DNA from: Daphnia pulex
Lineage: Eukaryota > Arthropoda > Branchiopoda > Diplostraca > Daphniidae
Length of the DNA stretch: 64,000 bases
Assembly: GCF_021134715.1 (NCBI RefSeq)
Contig: NC_060019.1
Location: 3,472,001 to 3,536,000 of the forward strand
Direction: 5' to 3'
Shown piece after piece: positions 1-11,304 of the stretch. Below the pieces are notes generated by a model. It ran no database searches, was not told the origin of the DNA, and saw only the letters and a list, made by a program, of their open reading frames with translations. A program made the position numbers and the translations under genes. Each line of letters opens with the position of its first letter. The stretch's first letter is position 1.

Positions 1-685
1 TGCGACCGCAGAGCCTGAAAACTCGAGGATCCACAAGGTTCACCCTAGAAATAACCGTACAACAATTTATGAACATAGATCGTGATTTTTATAAAACTTA
101 AAGGTTTCCCTAACTTCACCTCCCATTTTAAGTGTGTTCGAGCTGGTCTTTGTCATCCTCAATATAATTTCTTTTCCATATAAAGACTCGCCATCTCGAC
201 TAAATTAATAAAATCAGCTTTAAATTGAGTTGTTGATTGAAATTTATTTTTAGCTATAGCTATAAGCTATAGCTACACCAGACATAAGGTCTTAACTCGA
301 AAGCTTTTATCAGGAAACATTTTTCTCCGATAAACATTTAATTTATCCGTAATTTATCCGTGGGGTGAGGGGAAATATTATAAACTGAAAAGCGTTAAAA
401 TATTTCTAAGTTTTGTTACCCTGTCGTTCAAATGGGCAATTTCATCCAGGACTGTGATATATTTCCCTTGTGACGTCCCTGTAGCCTGGAACATGAGAAA
501 TTGGCACTACCCTGAGAACACTACCATGAATAAGATAGCTGATATTCGGTTCCTGGCTAATAATCGGATTTCATGTAATCGGCCGATGTGGGTTTTTTAA
601 TAAATAGCAAAACGTGCACTCAAATTCTGGACTAGAAAAACCGTCCAGAAACATTTGACATAAAAATAATTTTTATAAACTTTTA
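1..685. other. No gene recognised
   Basis: AT-rich sequence without a coding segment I can support. A short run of AGCTATAG-type repeats lies near 250-275. Confidence 0.5.
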
Positions 686-1075
686 TTATTTAGATTTGTC
701 CTTTTCATTCATACCTTTTGTCGTGACAACAGACACTCTGTCATGAGCAATATGATTAAAGTGAAATGTAGAGTCACATTCAGGACAGAGCAAAGCGTGA
801 CAAGTGTGACAAACTACTATTCCTTTCACATTTCTACAATGGTTGCAGATCCCATTGAAAATCTCCAAAGCCTCAACAATGGCCATTTTTTCTATCGGAA
901 TCTCTAACACAACTATAAATGCTCTGTCTTGTGCCCTCTGTCTTTCTTTCCAATCTGTTTCCTCAGCTTTTTACTTGGCAGCAGCTTCTGCGGCTGAAGT
1001 TGGAGCTGTTCGAAGCTTATCAGGGATATGTCTAGCTTCATACTTCTTTGAAATAGCCAGCAATTCAGGTTCAAC
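686..1075 (-). pseudogene. B-box-like zinc-cluster coding remnant
   Basis: Read on the minus strand, the frame runs from about 1075 to a stop at 686 and is broken once by an in-frame TAA near 970. The open C-terminal part (74 residues from the first Met at 910) carries CNHC, CHTC, CPEC and following His residues. This C-x2-C / C-x2-C / C-x2-C / H pattern resembles B-box fingers and the CxC clusters that accompany KDZ-type transposases. The upstream part is Lys/Glu-rich and continues the same frame. Family membership is uncertain; a transposon-derived reading frame is likelier than a single-copy host gene because of the stop and the transposon-rich context. Confidence 0.45.
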
Positions 1076-1124
1076 TAGTATAAAAAATATTTATATAATT
1101 CACATCTGTCAAAAGGATCACTGA

Positions 1125-1582
1125 TGACAAACTTTCTAATAAACAATTCATAATTTTGTGTTCGATATGACAATTGTAATTTGCTTGACTTGTGATCATC
1201 ACACATTACAATGTGATGGCCACTGGCTGAACTAATCCAATAGGATATTCAAAATCTGTCGTCAGTTCTCTTGACGAATGATCCCAATTCCTAATGCTGA
1301 TTTACAAGGTGGAGGTAAGTTGTAAAAGAACATACCGTGAGAACTTTAGCAAATCCATTTTAACAGCTTGTAGAACTTTCTCGGCAATCTCTGTTTTTGG
1401 CATAACTTTGTAACTGAGAATCAACCTTTTCCATTTTTGATGTTACATAACACACTGAATATACGCTTTATGAACCTGAGTAAGGTGATGAAGAACCTGA
1501 AAATTTCTATACAGTGAAGTACTTAAGTGCAGCAGTGTAGTCTTTACGTTTCAGCCGATGTGCTAACACTTTTACTTCGTCT
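1125..1582. other. No gene recognised
   Basis: No supported coding or RNA feature seen. Confidence 0.4.
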
Positions 1583-1831
1583 TTGCATCCCTCGAAAGCA
1601 GAAAGACAAGAAAATCAAAAATTTTCGAGCGAAGAAAGGGTTTACGAGAAATTGGTGTCTGAAGAACCCCTGATTTCCGATACCAGTCTTTCGAAAAGCC
1701 AGTTATTTTTATTGATAATGTCATTTTTCCTTAGACATAATCTTACTAATTCTTCTCTGTCAGACTTATTTCAACTCTTAAGCCTTCCTGGGCCCTCATA
1801 CTCACTAAAAGCCGGATATTTAAAAAATTAG
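1583..1831 (+). pseudogene. Transposase N-terminal fragment (CACTA/EnSpm-like, tentative)
   Basis: An 82-codon ORF contains SLSKSQLFLLIMSFFLRHNL followed by SLSDLFQLLSLPGP. This matches the pattern (Leu-Thr-x-x-x-Leu-Leu, then RHNL, then a Leu-rich L-x-D-L segment) at the N-terminus of a widespread animal transposase family that I associate with CACTA/EnSpm elements. The same type of segment occurs in the inverted pair at 32.1-34.2 and 42.9-45.2 kb. The rest of the protein is absent here, so it is a fragment. Family assignment comes from memory of the pattern and is not certain. Confidence 0.4.
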
Positions 1832-3739
1832 TTTACTTTAAATCCAATTATGTAAAACTACTTTTCAATCTCTGTTACGCCTCTGTAGCGATTTTTCATT
1901 CTAAAGTTAGAAGAATTATTTAAATTCGGACTGTGAGGATTTATCAATTTTCACACTTAAGATTGATTGATAATACAGTATTATCAAACTGTTACGCCTT
2001 TTGTAGCGTTTCCCTGTCTAATCCTAGAAGAATTATTTCTTTTAAACTTAAACTTAAGAAGTATTCAAAACTCAGTAACGAATTGTCTCATGCAATATAA
2101 CTTAAAAATAGATATTCCTTTTTTAAAGGAGGGTGGTGAATAAACACGGAATCGAACGTTTACTGAACGTCAACTTTCTGAGCAATATAAATCGTTTGCC
2201 TATCGTTTTTGTTTTCCTCTCTTCCTTATGGTAGAGATCTTGCATTCTCTACTAGTGAACATTCTATCTCCTGATTCGGAAGAGTTTTTCAAGTTTAAGC
2301 TAATATCAACTAGAAGCTAATTTACATCTTTTACTCAAACGTACTTAAGTTTGCATCTTTTTGTCTCTCTGTTCCTCTAATAATTCTACAATATTGACCT
2401 TTATGTATGATAGGAAAATTCTTCAGCACGAATTTAAAATATTTTAGGTTACAAATTTAGGTAGTATTTTTTGTTTTTCTTCCTATCCAATGAAATCTGC
2501 ACACATAAAGAGTATACACATTTAGGTAATTTTTTTTTGGGGGGGGGGGGCTTGGTTCTAGGTTTCTTTAACTTCAGTAATCTTGTAAGAATTGTGTTTG
2601 ATTTGGGGGATTAGTCAAGCATTGATCATCTTGAAACTAACAAGGTAAGCTTTTTGTCATAATATTCTCTTCTGAATATTTTGATTTGGACAATGTAATT
2701 ACAATTTATGGTATTCTTCATAATTTCTGCAAGATCTAAGCCAAGTCCCTGAGATATTTAAGTGAGTAAAGAGTTTTTCTTGGAAGCGTAAGAATCTGCC
2801 AATTGTCAAAATCAATTCGAAAGTGTAAAAAGTCTCGAAAGTCTCTCGAAATTCGTTCAGTGAGTCAGACGTCGAAAATCTTATCTCCGATTAAATTCAA
2901 ATTATTACTACTATATGTCCAAAGCGAAAGCTAAGAAACAACCCAAGAATATTGTATTAAAAGTTTCACACAGAGTATGCAGTGAGTGTGATATACTAGA
3001 GAGTTGCAAACTAAGTATTCGGTCGTACTCATTAGTGGATAAAAACAGTTGATGACATTAAGTGGTGGGATCATGCGAATATAGACCCTTCCTTACAGTA
3101 TGTCCCCTCGTTCAAATTTCGAATAATTTTAATTTACGTCATTTATTCGTAACTCCTTTTAAATTATTTCGGTATCAGACGATCCCATTTCTGCCCACAA
3201 TCATTTTCAATTTTAACTAAGGTTCAGAGAGAATGATGACATGAAAGTGACGGTCACTTAGTCAATTTTGTATGCAAAGGAACAGCTGTTATTTTTTTCC
3301 TGGAGAGAGTGAGCTTCTTTAGCGCTGCTATAAGTAATCGAACGTTTCCTCTTGTTGAGGTTCGACCTTGTTTGTGGTTAGCAACGCCCAACATGCCGTA
3401 CTTTTTGATACTTTGAGGACAGAATGTTTTGGCCACACAAAGAATATCGGTACTATACTCACAACATCTTCATCGTTTTAGCTTCTTATTATTCGGGCCC
3501 AATCATTAGCATACAAAAATCAAATGAAAAAAGGTCATTATGGTTATTATCATTTCATCATTATTCTTCACGCAATCTCTCAGTAAATGACTTCGTAAAC
3601 GGTGGCCTTTTTATCGCCAGAGCCCGTCACGATCTACTTGTCTTCCGATGAAACGTTCTAACAGAACGCCAAAGATGACTCCTTCGACTGTTGAACGTAA
3701 ATAACAATGTGAAAAAATAAATTGCTGGATGTTGTATCT
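1832..3739. other. No gene recognised
   Basis: AT-rich DNA with a T/G homopolymer block at about 2528-2550. Only short ORFs without recognisable features. Confidence 0.4.
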
Positions 3740-3759
3740 TCAACGAGCTGACATGGAAA

Positions 3760-4653
<894 letters not shown>

Positions 4654-5214
4654 TGCAAAAATAAAAAAAAGTAGTTGGAGGAAACCACAACAACAAAAGT
4701 AGCAGCAACTGTAACCAGGCATATCTTCCGATGTTGAGCAATCATTTCGTCAGCAAGCAGCCCCACCAGGTCATTTCATTTTAAAAGATTTTCCAAAGTA
4801 TTGGACTTAGCCCACAGCAACCTGTGTTCCTGCCCCATTTGTGTTCCACGACCTACCAGCAAATCCTATACCAATAACTGCAGTCATATTCGAAATTCTT
4901 ACTTTAACTTATTTTTGGTGGAACGAACTTCATCTAAAATTAATTGAAAAAGATTTTGAAGTTTTTTGTGTGTTTGTGAAGTGTTTTTGTTTTTTGTTTT
5001 TGTACTTAGCTCAAGGTAGACCTATTGACTGGGCAACCTCTTGTCGGGAAGTTGAACTGGAGACATCATGATTAATAATTTAGAAAAAATTTGAGGTCCT
5101 GGTGTGATTGTGAATCCAAATTTGTATCTTTTACAGAACTCGTACCGCAGAGACCTGATTTTTTTCTCTCTTCAGCTATTTCTCGTGTAACCCTGTCGAG
5201 TTGACTAATTGAGA
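4654..5214. other. No gene recognised
   Basis: T-rich spacer between the Groucho remnant and the Gly-rich finger fragment. No supported coding region. Confidence 0.4.
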
Positions 5215-5673
5215 ATGTCGAATTTCCGGATGTTGACTGGGAGCCACAATCAAGGAAGCGGGGGTGGAGGAAGCCACTGAGGTGGTCGCAGCGGAGCTGG
5301 AGTAAGCCGTGTTGGAGGAAGCGGAGGTGCGGAACGAAGATTTGGAAACGCTGGAGGCTCTTCCGGAGGAGGTTCTTCTGGGGGCGGTGGATTCAGAGGC
5401 TCTTCCAGAGGAGGGTTCGGTGGTCTATCTTCAGGCGGCGCTCACGGAAGTGGAGGTGGTGGCGGCGGCGCTGGACGAGACTGGTTTTGAAAAAACTGTG
5501 GATCATACAATTTTGGTAGCCACCCATCCTGCATCCGCTGTGCTTGCGTGAAAAATTATCTTTCCCCGGATAAAAAAGTTGAAGTTATGGATGTAGACAA
5601 AACACCCCCTCTCCAGGGGCCCAGATGTCTTCTTTGTCTATGTATGCCCGGCTCCACCTGCGGATGCCACCCC
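5215..5673 (+). pseudogene. Gly-rich protein with RanBP2-type zinc finger, broken
   Basis: From ATG 5215 the frame gives MSNFRMLTGS and then a Gly/Ser/Arg-rich stretch (SSGGGSSGGGGFRGSSRGGF). It ends in GRDWF-stop-KNCGSYNFGSHPSCIRC. This is a RanBP2-type finger (D-W-x-C-x2-4-C-x3-N-F-x6-C-x2-C) in which the first zinc-binding Cys codon is TGA. A second TGA interrupts the Gly-rich part near 5277. Gly-rich plus RanBP2 finger is the layout of FUS/TAF15/Cabeza-type RNA-binding proteins, but no RRM is seen, so the parent gene is undetermined. A Cys-rich continuation (RCLLCLCMPG) follows before a third stop. Confidence 0.6.
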
Positions 5674-5822
5674 TGAACTTATGTGGTGCCAGCACGTTTT
5701 ATCAAATGACTACAAACTTTGTGCCAGTGTGTTCCCTTATGAATCCAAATTTGGAAAAAGTAAAGACTTGATACGTATTACGATTAGTAAAGTAAAGCAA
5801 AGTAAAGGTAAAATTTTCTCAG

Positions 5823-6470
5823 CCCATGTTCCCACTCTCGAATTTTTTCGAGTTCCAAAGATGTTATTAGAATGGAGATGGTTCCAAATGATTCGGAATT
5901 CTTGTTTCTTGGTCCACAACACCAGGATATAAAGCTTATGGACGTGATTGTCAAAATGGTATGTATTTAATTTTTCTGTTTTCCCGGTTTTAAACCTACT
6001 TTATTCCATGGAAAGATGTTAAATTAAAATTTAATGAAATAATAAATAGGTTCTCCCGGTTCTCCATTCTTGCAACACTTGTGTGATGTTTTTAGTCAGC
6101 GTAAAATGGATCTTCTTTCGATGATGACACTTGTCAATCGAAAAGTGCCCCACGACGGAATGTTTGGTCCCAAAGAATTGGAAATGCCGCAATTCACCTC
6201 GAGTCTTACAAGTAAGTTTAGATCTTCCGTATAATTTTCTAGTACTTTCAAAGACTAGTATTCATTGATGAATAACCAGACACTATAGACTAAAAATTAG
6301 TTTTCTGTGGAAAGATGTTTATATTCATGAAAAGTTTTACAAAGTCCTTGAGGAAAATCACAAGACACTAATTATGTGTACAATGATGACACTTGTCAAC
6401 AAACGAGTGCCTGATGACGATTTTTTCGTCGTCAGGTGTTTAATAGTTTGTTAACGAATAACAATAGTTT
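5823..6470 (+). pseudogene. Caspase small-subunit exons, copy A
   Basis: The first exon (5823-5958, AG acceptor and GT donor visible) encodes EMVPNDSEF followed, after a 1-nt shift relative to copy C, by a TTPGYKAY-type segment. The second exon (6050-6211) encodes PGSPFLQHLCDVF, LLSMMTLVNRKVPHDGMF and MPQF. This matches the caspase p10 layout: (S/T)TxPGYxSxRxxxxGSxFIQxLCxxF, then a LxxLxxVNRKV segment. A third segment near 6352-6470 repeats MMTLVNKRVPDDDF, as though p10 sequence were partly duplicated. The catalytic His and Cys belong to the large subunit and are not present. Related copies lie at about 35361 and 37316. In copies A and C the pieces run into the same RecQ-associated last exon. 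Confidence 0.8.
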
Positions 6471-6495
6471 ATGAAAGAATAAGAATAAGATTAAA

Positions 6496-6677
6496 GAAGA
6501 AGTTGCCAAAAGAGTAGCAAGACTTGTTATGAGCACTCAACATATGAGCTCCTCAAGTATTTCTATGCTAGAACATTTAGAAGAAGGAAAGAGTTGGTAG
6601 AGCTCTTCACCATGCAGTCTGGCATCGTGAGTGAGCAAAACGCGTCGTCTGCTACTGGCTTTCCTTTTGAACTAAAT
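6496..6677 (+). pseudogene. RecQ-associated last exon, copy A (interrupted by an insertion)
   Basis: After an AG acceptor the sequence ATTAAAGAAGAAG begins a segment encoding VMSTQHMSSSSISM and a short acidic tail. It is present three times in the window (here, 37858-38090 and, inverted, 49440-49690). In the minus-strand copy it directly follows RecQ RQC exons after a plausible small intron, which is why I call it RecQ-associated; the protein sequence alone does not prove this. Copy A is split at 6678 by a foreign insertion and resumes at 7394. Confidence 0.5.
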
Positions 6678-7393
6678 GGCGGTCGGACCTATTGCCATGC
6701 CGGTCCGACAGGGCAATAGCCATAGAGGGCTATTGCCCTGTCAGTGTTAATAACCCCATCTAGTGACGACTATTTTATTTTGCTTTGCGTATGTACATTT
6801 TTACTTTAGTCAAGGCCTATTGCACCTTAACGTATTCCCGTATTCCAAAATGAGGTTTAATTTTATAAGAAATGAAATGCAAAAATTTTCTGGGATAACT
6901 TTACAATAACGTTCCATCATGGTATAATAGGTTGAACCTATTATGGGTGAACCTATTATAGGTTCAACCTATTATACCATGGTTCCATATTAAATTAAAA
7001 CTTACATAGTCGTTAATTCTACATTGTATTCATATGGATTCAGAAACGCTACCATTTTTTTTACTTTGATAGTTCATCTTTCTCATATGCTATTTGATTG
7101 TTTTTTATGAAAAAAAACATCCCTTCGGATACCTTGTTAATAACGCAGGTAGCTGACATCATGTCATGACATGTGTTTTTCGTAAATAAAAGCTTTTGTC
7201 ATAAAATTTGTTTTTAATTTTACCCTATGCATCTGATTTAAACCCAAATCTAAAAGTTTTACCATTTTAAAGTTTGTTCTTGATTCAGAAAGGCTACCAA
7301 TAGCCGTCGCTAGATGGGGGTTTTAGCACTGACAGGGCAATAGCTCTCTATGGCTATTGCCTTGTCGGACCGGCATGGCAATAGATTTCACGG
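6678..7393. mobile_element. Non-autonomous DNA transposon (MITE-like) with long terminal inverted repeats
   Basis: About 80-95 bp at the two ends are inverted copies: the left arm from CTATTGCCATGCCGG (6689) through CCCTGTCAG, the right arm ending at 7384 in the reverse complement. The outermost about 11 bp are poorly matched. Flanking AACTAAAT (6670-6677) and ATCTAAAT (7394-7401) look like an 8-bp target duplication with one mismatch. The paralogous sequences at about 38050 and 49480 read straight through this point, so they serve as empty sites. No transposase is encoded. An 8-bp duplication fits hAT, but the superfamily is not settled. Confidence 0.7.
6918..6981. repeat. 24-bp palindrome inside the MITE
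   Basis: Arms 6918-6941 and 6958-6981 are perfect reverse complements (beginning CATGGTATAATAGG) around a 16-bp centre that contains further partial copies of the AGGTTGAACCTAT core. Confidence 0.8.
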
Positions 7394-7985
7394 ATCTAAA
7401 TTCCTTTACTCTTTGCTCGGTTGCCATATTGAATTAAATCGACTTGGCAGTTTCTACTGAAATAACGTAGTAAAAAAATTTAGGCAAATTGTTAGATATA
7501 GTGTATTCAAATAGACAAAATTACCACCTGGTTTTAACAAGCCGTCCGCCACTCAAACAGACCTTTTTGATGGATGTTGCGACAATAATTGCTAGGGTTT
7601 AAAAAAATTAACAAATAGATGGCTTTTTTTGTTAAATTTTTTTCGCTTAGTGGATTGGTGAAAACCGCAATCGCCTAGCTTTTTTCGTTTGGGATATATC
7701 TCAGAAAAACTGTGGGTGGGGGTAGCCAAAATTTTTTATGTTTTTTTTTATACAGCCGTTTTCTCTTTAACTGCTGCACCTAAAAATATTATGATTAGTT
7801 TAAAATGATGGGATAGCCAACTTCTTCAAACAATCACATTTCACCTTTTTTAATACTCGGCTCAGAAGCCGAGATATTAACGATTGAATTTTTGGAAAAA
7901 AATTCCCAAAAATTTCTTCGTGTTTGGCCATGCCGGCCTGAAAGCCGGCAAAAAAAATTGTCTTGGTTACGAAAGAAATCTTGCG
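7394..7985 (+). repeat. 3' flank shared by chimeric caspase-RecQ units
   Basis: This non-coding stretch is conserved with 38050-38370 and, further, with the reverse complement of 48900-49480. It holds the blocks CCGCAATCGCCTAGC, GATGGGATAGCCAAC and two hairpins: CTCGGCT/AGCCGAG at about 7857-7875 and GCCGGC-CTGAAA-GCCGGC at about 7932-7950. Similarity to the 49-kb copy stops just after the second hairpin, within an A-run of about eight bases. Confidence 0.7.
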
Positions 7986-8801
7986 CCTCGTCGTCGCGGC
8001 GTTGAATTCCTGTACTAATGCTATATTTGAGAAATCGGAAAGTCAAAAAAAGGACTTTTTTGCCAATCAATGATTAGAAAGCTATACATCGCTTTTAATT
8101 GGCCTTTTTACAATCAATCGGGCATCATCTTGTTAATTTTATGGCGAAAGCTTCTAATTTTTAAGTTTTTTAGTTTATTAGAAAAACTTACTTTTCTCAA
8201 GGCTGCTTCGACATAAGGCACCATGTAAACCGCGGCTGCCGCACTGCTGAAAATTATTTGACCGTCTGTCACTATTTTGTTTATAAATTCCCTATTTTAC
8301 ACCAGATTTTTCTGAAAATTTGATAAGTTGTAAAGAAAATACGTATAACACGTGGGGATATTAAAAAATATACATATTTATAATTAGAAGTTCCGTATTT
8401 ATACGAAAATAAAAAAATTGAATTTCAACTTGTTTTTTTACAGAAATATTTAATATTTTCACGGAGGGTTTTGTATGAAACATCTTGAACACTACAATAA
8501 TAAAGCTCATTAAAAAAATGTCATGTTAAATTTTTTTCGAGGTTAAAAATTAATTACCCTCGACTAAAAGTGATGTTCCTATCTGGTAAGAAAGTGACGA
8601 AAATAGTCAAATGAAGTTATTAGTTTACTCACTAGATGGATAATTACATTGCGGAAGTGAGAGGCGAAATAGAGTTTGCTGGAGGGGTGGCTTACAGACC
8701 CCGTAAAAAAGTCATCGTCTCTGAGAGAATTCCCCGCCATATGCCTGCCGCAACCATAAGTTGCGCTCTGCTATTAGAATGTGCGAGAGATTTTGTTTGA
8801 C
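7986..8801. other. No gene recognised
   Basis: AT-rich spacer with no supported coding region. Confidence 0.4.
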
Positions 8802-10179
8802 TTAGTTTTTTTTTTCAACAATAGATGTCTCTTTCTTCGCAGTTGGCTGCTTGGCTCTCTCGCGGCACCGTTGTAAGAAAGAAGAAGTTCGGCCCTCCAA
8901 ATTCAGCAGAGACTCCGATTGTACGCTCCCCATCTTGGACCCAGTTTGTTGTAGAAACTCTGGGGTTGAGAATTTTTCTCTCGACACACTACCCACTTCC
9001 ACGTTATCACCTAAAACTGACCACTGAGCTTCCTCAATTAATTCGATCCCGGATACTTGCTGTCCCGACTGGACGGTGATCGGCTTCCTCGTCGGATTGA
9101 GAAAAGAGACATAATAGTGGTCTCCCAGTTCTGTTAGAATAGAGTTTGGTATTACCCACTCAGCACCTGGATTAGCAGAGAAGGAACGATTAACAATAAG
9201 ACACTGTGAATGGCGGAAACCTTTATCGTCAGTTTGCTTTGGTATTGGTAGGAATGCGAGTGACAAGGGTGGAACGATGACGGCACGATCTGTTCGATAG
9301 GTTTCGGGTGGACTATGGAATTGGTGGTCGGTAAAAGGTTCAATGATTACTGAACTTGTTGATGGATGGATGGAGATTCCGCCAATCTGATTAATCCAAT
9401 CTGTTCCAAGTATGAGGTCACGAGAGAGCTCCATCAAAACAAGCACAGTTATTTTTTTCCTTTTTTTAAATTTCCATTTGACCTTCAGATCCAATTCTCC
9501 AACAGTTTCTACAGAGCGACCGTCCGCCATTTTGAGAATTGAAGACACAGGAATGATGAGATGATTAATTGATGCGATTATGGAGTGTCGAATAACACTA
9601 GTGTTGGCACCAGAGTCGACCATTGCCTTGACAATTCCTATCCCCGGAATTGTGACGTCAACGATAGGCCGATTATTTGGGACTTAAATAGCACTCACTG
9701 CCGGGCCTGGCCCAATGGTCCGGCCTTGTCGTTTTCCGAACGATTCCTTTCGGGACAATCTCTTTTCATATGGCCAGGTCGATTACATTGAAAACACGAA
9801 CGTTCTCTGCCAGTGGTGTCCGTCTGTCGCCCCGTCCGGGTCTGATACGGTTGGAATCGTTGAGTTTTACCCATCGTTTCCTTAGCTCCGACAATTCTTG
9901 CGTTTCAGCTTCAATTCGAGCTTCGAGTTCCGATTCTGGTTCAGGAGCTCTATCGCTATTTTGTTCCAGCAGGCCATAAACCTGGATAAACGCTGTAGTG
10001 GTAGGAGGAAGGTTCTGTAGCAAAACCGTACGGGACTGTCGATGGCGAATTCCTTGAACAAGATAAGGGACGAAGTCTGCCTCCGTCATTGGATAGGGAC
10101 AATGGCGACGCAATTTAGCCTTGGTCAATGCATATTGCGGTCCTGGCTCGTTGATCTGCTGTACTTTGGCAGTTACCAT
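8802..10179 (-). mobile_element. Decayed LTR-retrotransposon gag-protease fragment (Ty3/Gypsy-type)
   Basis: On the minus strand, 10179-9766 encodes a 137-residue gag-like segment. A CCHC zinc knuckle (CFQCNRPGHMKRDC) lies at about 9799-9758 in a shifted frame. From 9623 a 273-residue ORF carries the aspartic-protease active site MVDSGANTS and the downstream flap-region ILGTDWINQIGG. The order gag, knuckle, protease and the ILGxDW motif point to Ty3/Gypsy. Reverse transcriptase, RNase H and integrase are missing, and frames are broken between the domains. It is unrelated in detail to the intact Gypsy at the window end (DSGA versus DTGA, different gag). No LTRs were identified. Confidence 0.75.
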
Positions 10180-10505
10180 CTTCTCCCATTCTCCAAGCCG
10201 AAGGTCCGAGGTTCAAAACTCGGTCAAATTATTCGATTTTTGATAAATTAAATTTAAAAAGCTTCCAGAGTTGATGGAAGTGGAAGATCGGTGGTAGGAC
10301 GACCGCGACAAGAGCGGGAGGACGCGACCGTGACTACGGAGAGGACAAGGGGAGAGGAGAAAGATGACCCAGAGCTGCAAAATGAGTCGTGAGTCGCGGT
10401 CGTGAGTTAACAGTTTACCACCGATCTCGTGTAATTCGAGCACCTGTTTCGTTGAAATAAAATATTTCTATTTTTGTCTTGAATTTCATAGCGCACCAGA
10501 ACAAG

Positions 10506-11255
10506 ATGTTGGATTCCTTTTATGATTGTCGCCTCAGGCGAACGATGGAGCTTACGGCAGGGGACCTTCAACTGACAAGACGACGACCTCTGCGCTTATC
10601 TCAGTAAGTCTCTAATCTCTAAACATTTTTTCTGTGCAATTTGATGTAATTAAATCCTTTCTTAAACAAATTTAGCCCATTAAAAACCGACCAAATTCAA
10701 CTCGCAATATCGGTGATCGACTTGCACCAACTCGAGCCTGAAACAACTGGCAAGTCGCCTTCCACATGAAACAAGAATTAAGCCCAACGTCATCTAGTAT
10801 GAGGAATCGAGAAGGTCCTCCTGTTGCGTGTGACGCTGCTGGTCGCGATTGGAGCTTATTTCGTTCCATTCTAGAATGAAGTTCTCAACTGTGGCATCGA
10901 GGATCTTCGGGAACTACAAAACAAGAAGCGACGAGTGTTTCACGTAATTACTCATTCATTTTTATAATCAAGAGGCGACAAAGTATTAATAGATTTTTCT
11001 CTCGCTTAGTATGATAGTCCATTAAAACCAGAAAATCGAGTAAGTCGACCATATTCACAATCATCGCTGAGTATTGCAAGCCAAAAGCTGCTGCAATCAC
11101 TACGTAACGCAGCAAGAAAAATTGTCAAAGGGACTTTTAAAGTAATGCTCATACAATTCCACCTTCAAATGACACGACTTCAACTAATCAAATTTTCTTT
11201 TAGGTTCTAGATGCTCATGAACTACTGCCTGATGATTTCTACTTAAATCTAGTAG
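10506..11255 (+). pseudogene. fzr: Fizzy-related (Cdh1/FZR1) N-terminal pseudogene
   Basis: Four exon remnants in order: MLDSFYDCRLRR (10506-10603), then NIGDRLAPTRA-stop-NNWQ with, after a frame change, NEVLNCGIEDLRELQNKKRR (10674-10940), then SLSIASQKLLQSLRNAARKI (11010-11141), then [18 protein letters not shown] (11205-11255). They correspond to the C-box/DRFIPxR region, the linker, the SQKLLRSPRK motif and the start of the WD40 domain of the APC/C activator Cdh1. GT-AG introns are kept between pieces, with one stop in the DRFIP exon and a frameshift. The WD40 propeller is absent: the sequence switches to PRMT5 within about 50 bp. Confidence 0.85.
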
Positions 11256-11304
11256 ATTTTCTACCAAGATCTCCGTCGTAATTGAATCATTTTTTAACAA
11301 CAGA

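Noticed and set aside
5480..5495. TGA as a selenocysteine codon in the zinc finger
   Set aside because: A second TGA and later stops occur in the same frame, and no SECIS-like element was seen; decay is simpler.
5823..7985. Helitron as the carrier of gene fragments
   Set aside because: The shared 3' end lacks CTRR after the hairpin and no Rep or Helitron helicase was found; the RecQ helicase exons are of host BLM/RECQ1 type, not Helitron type.
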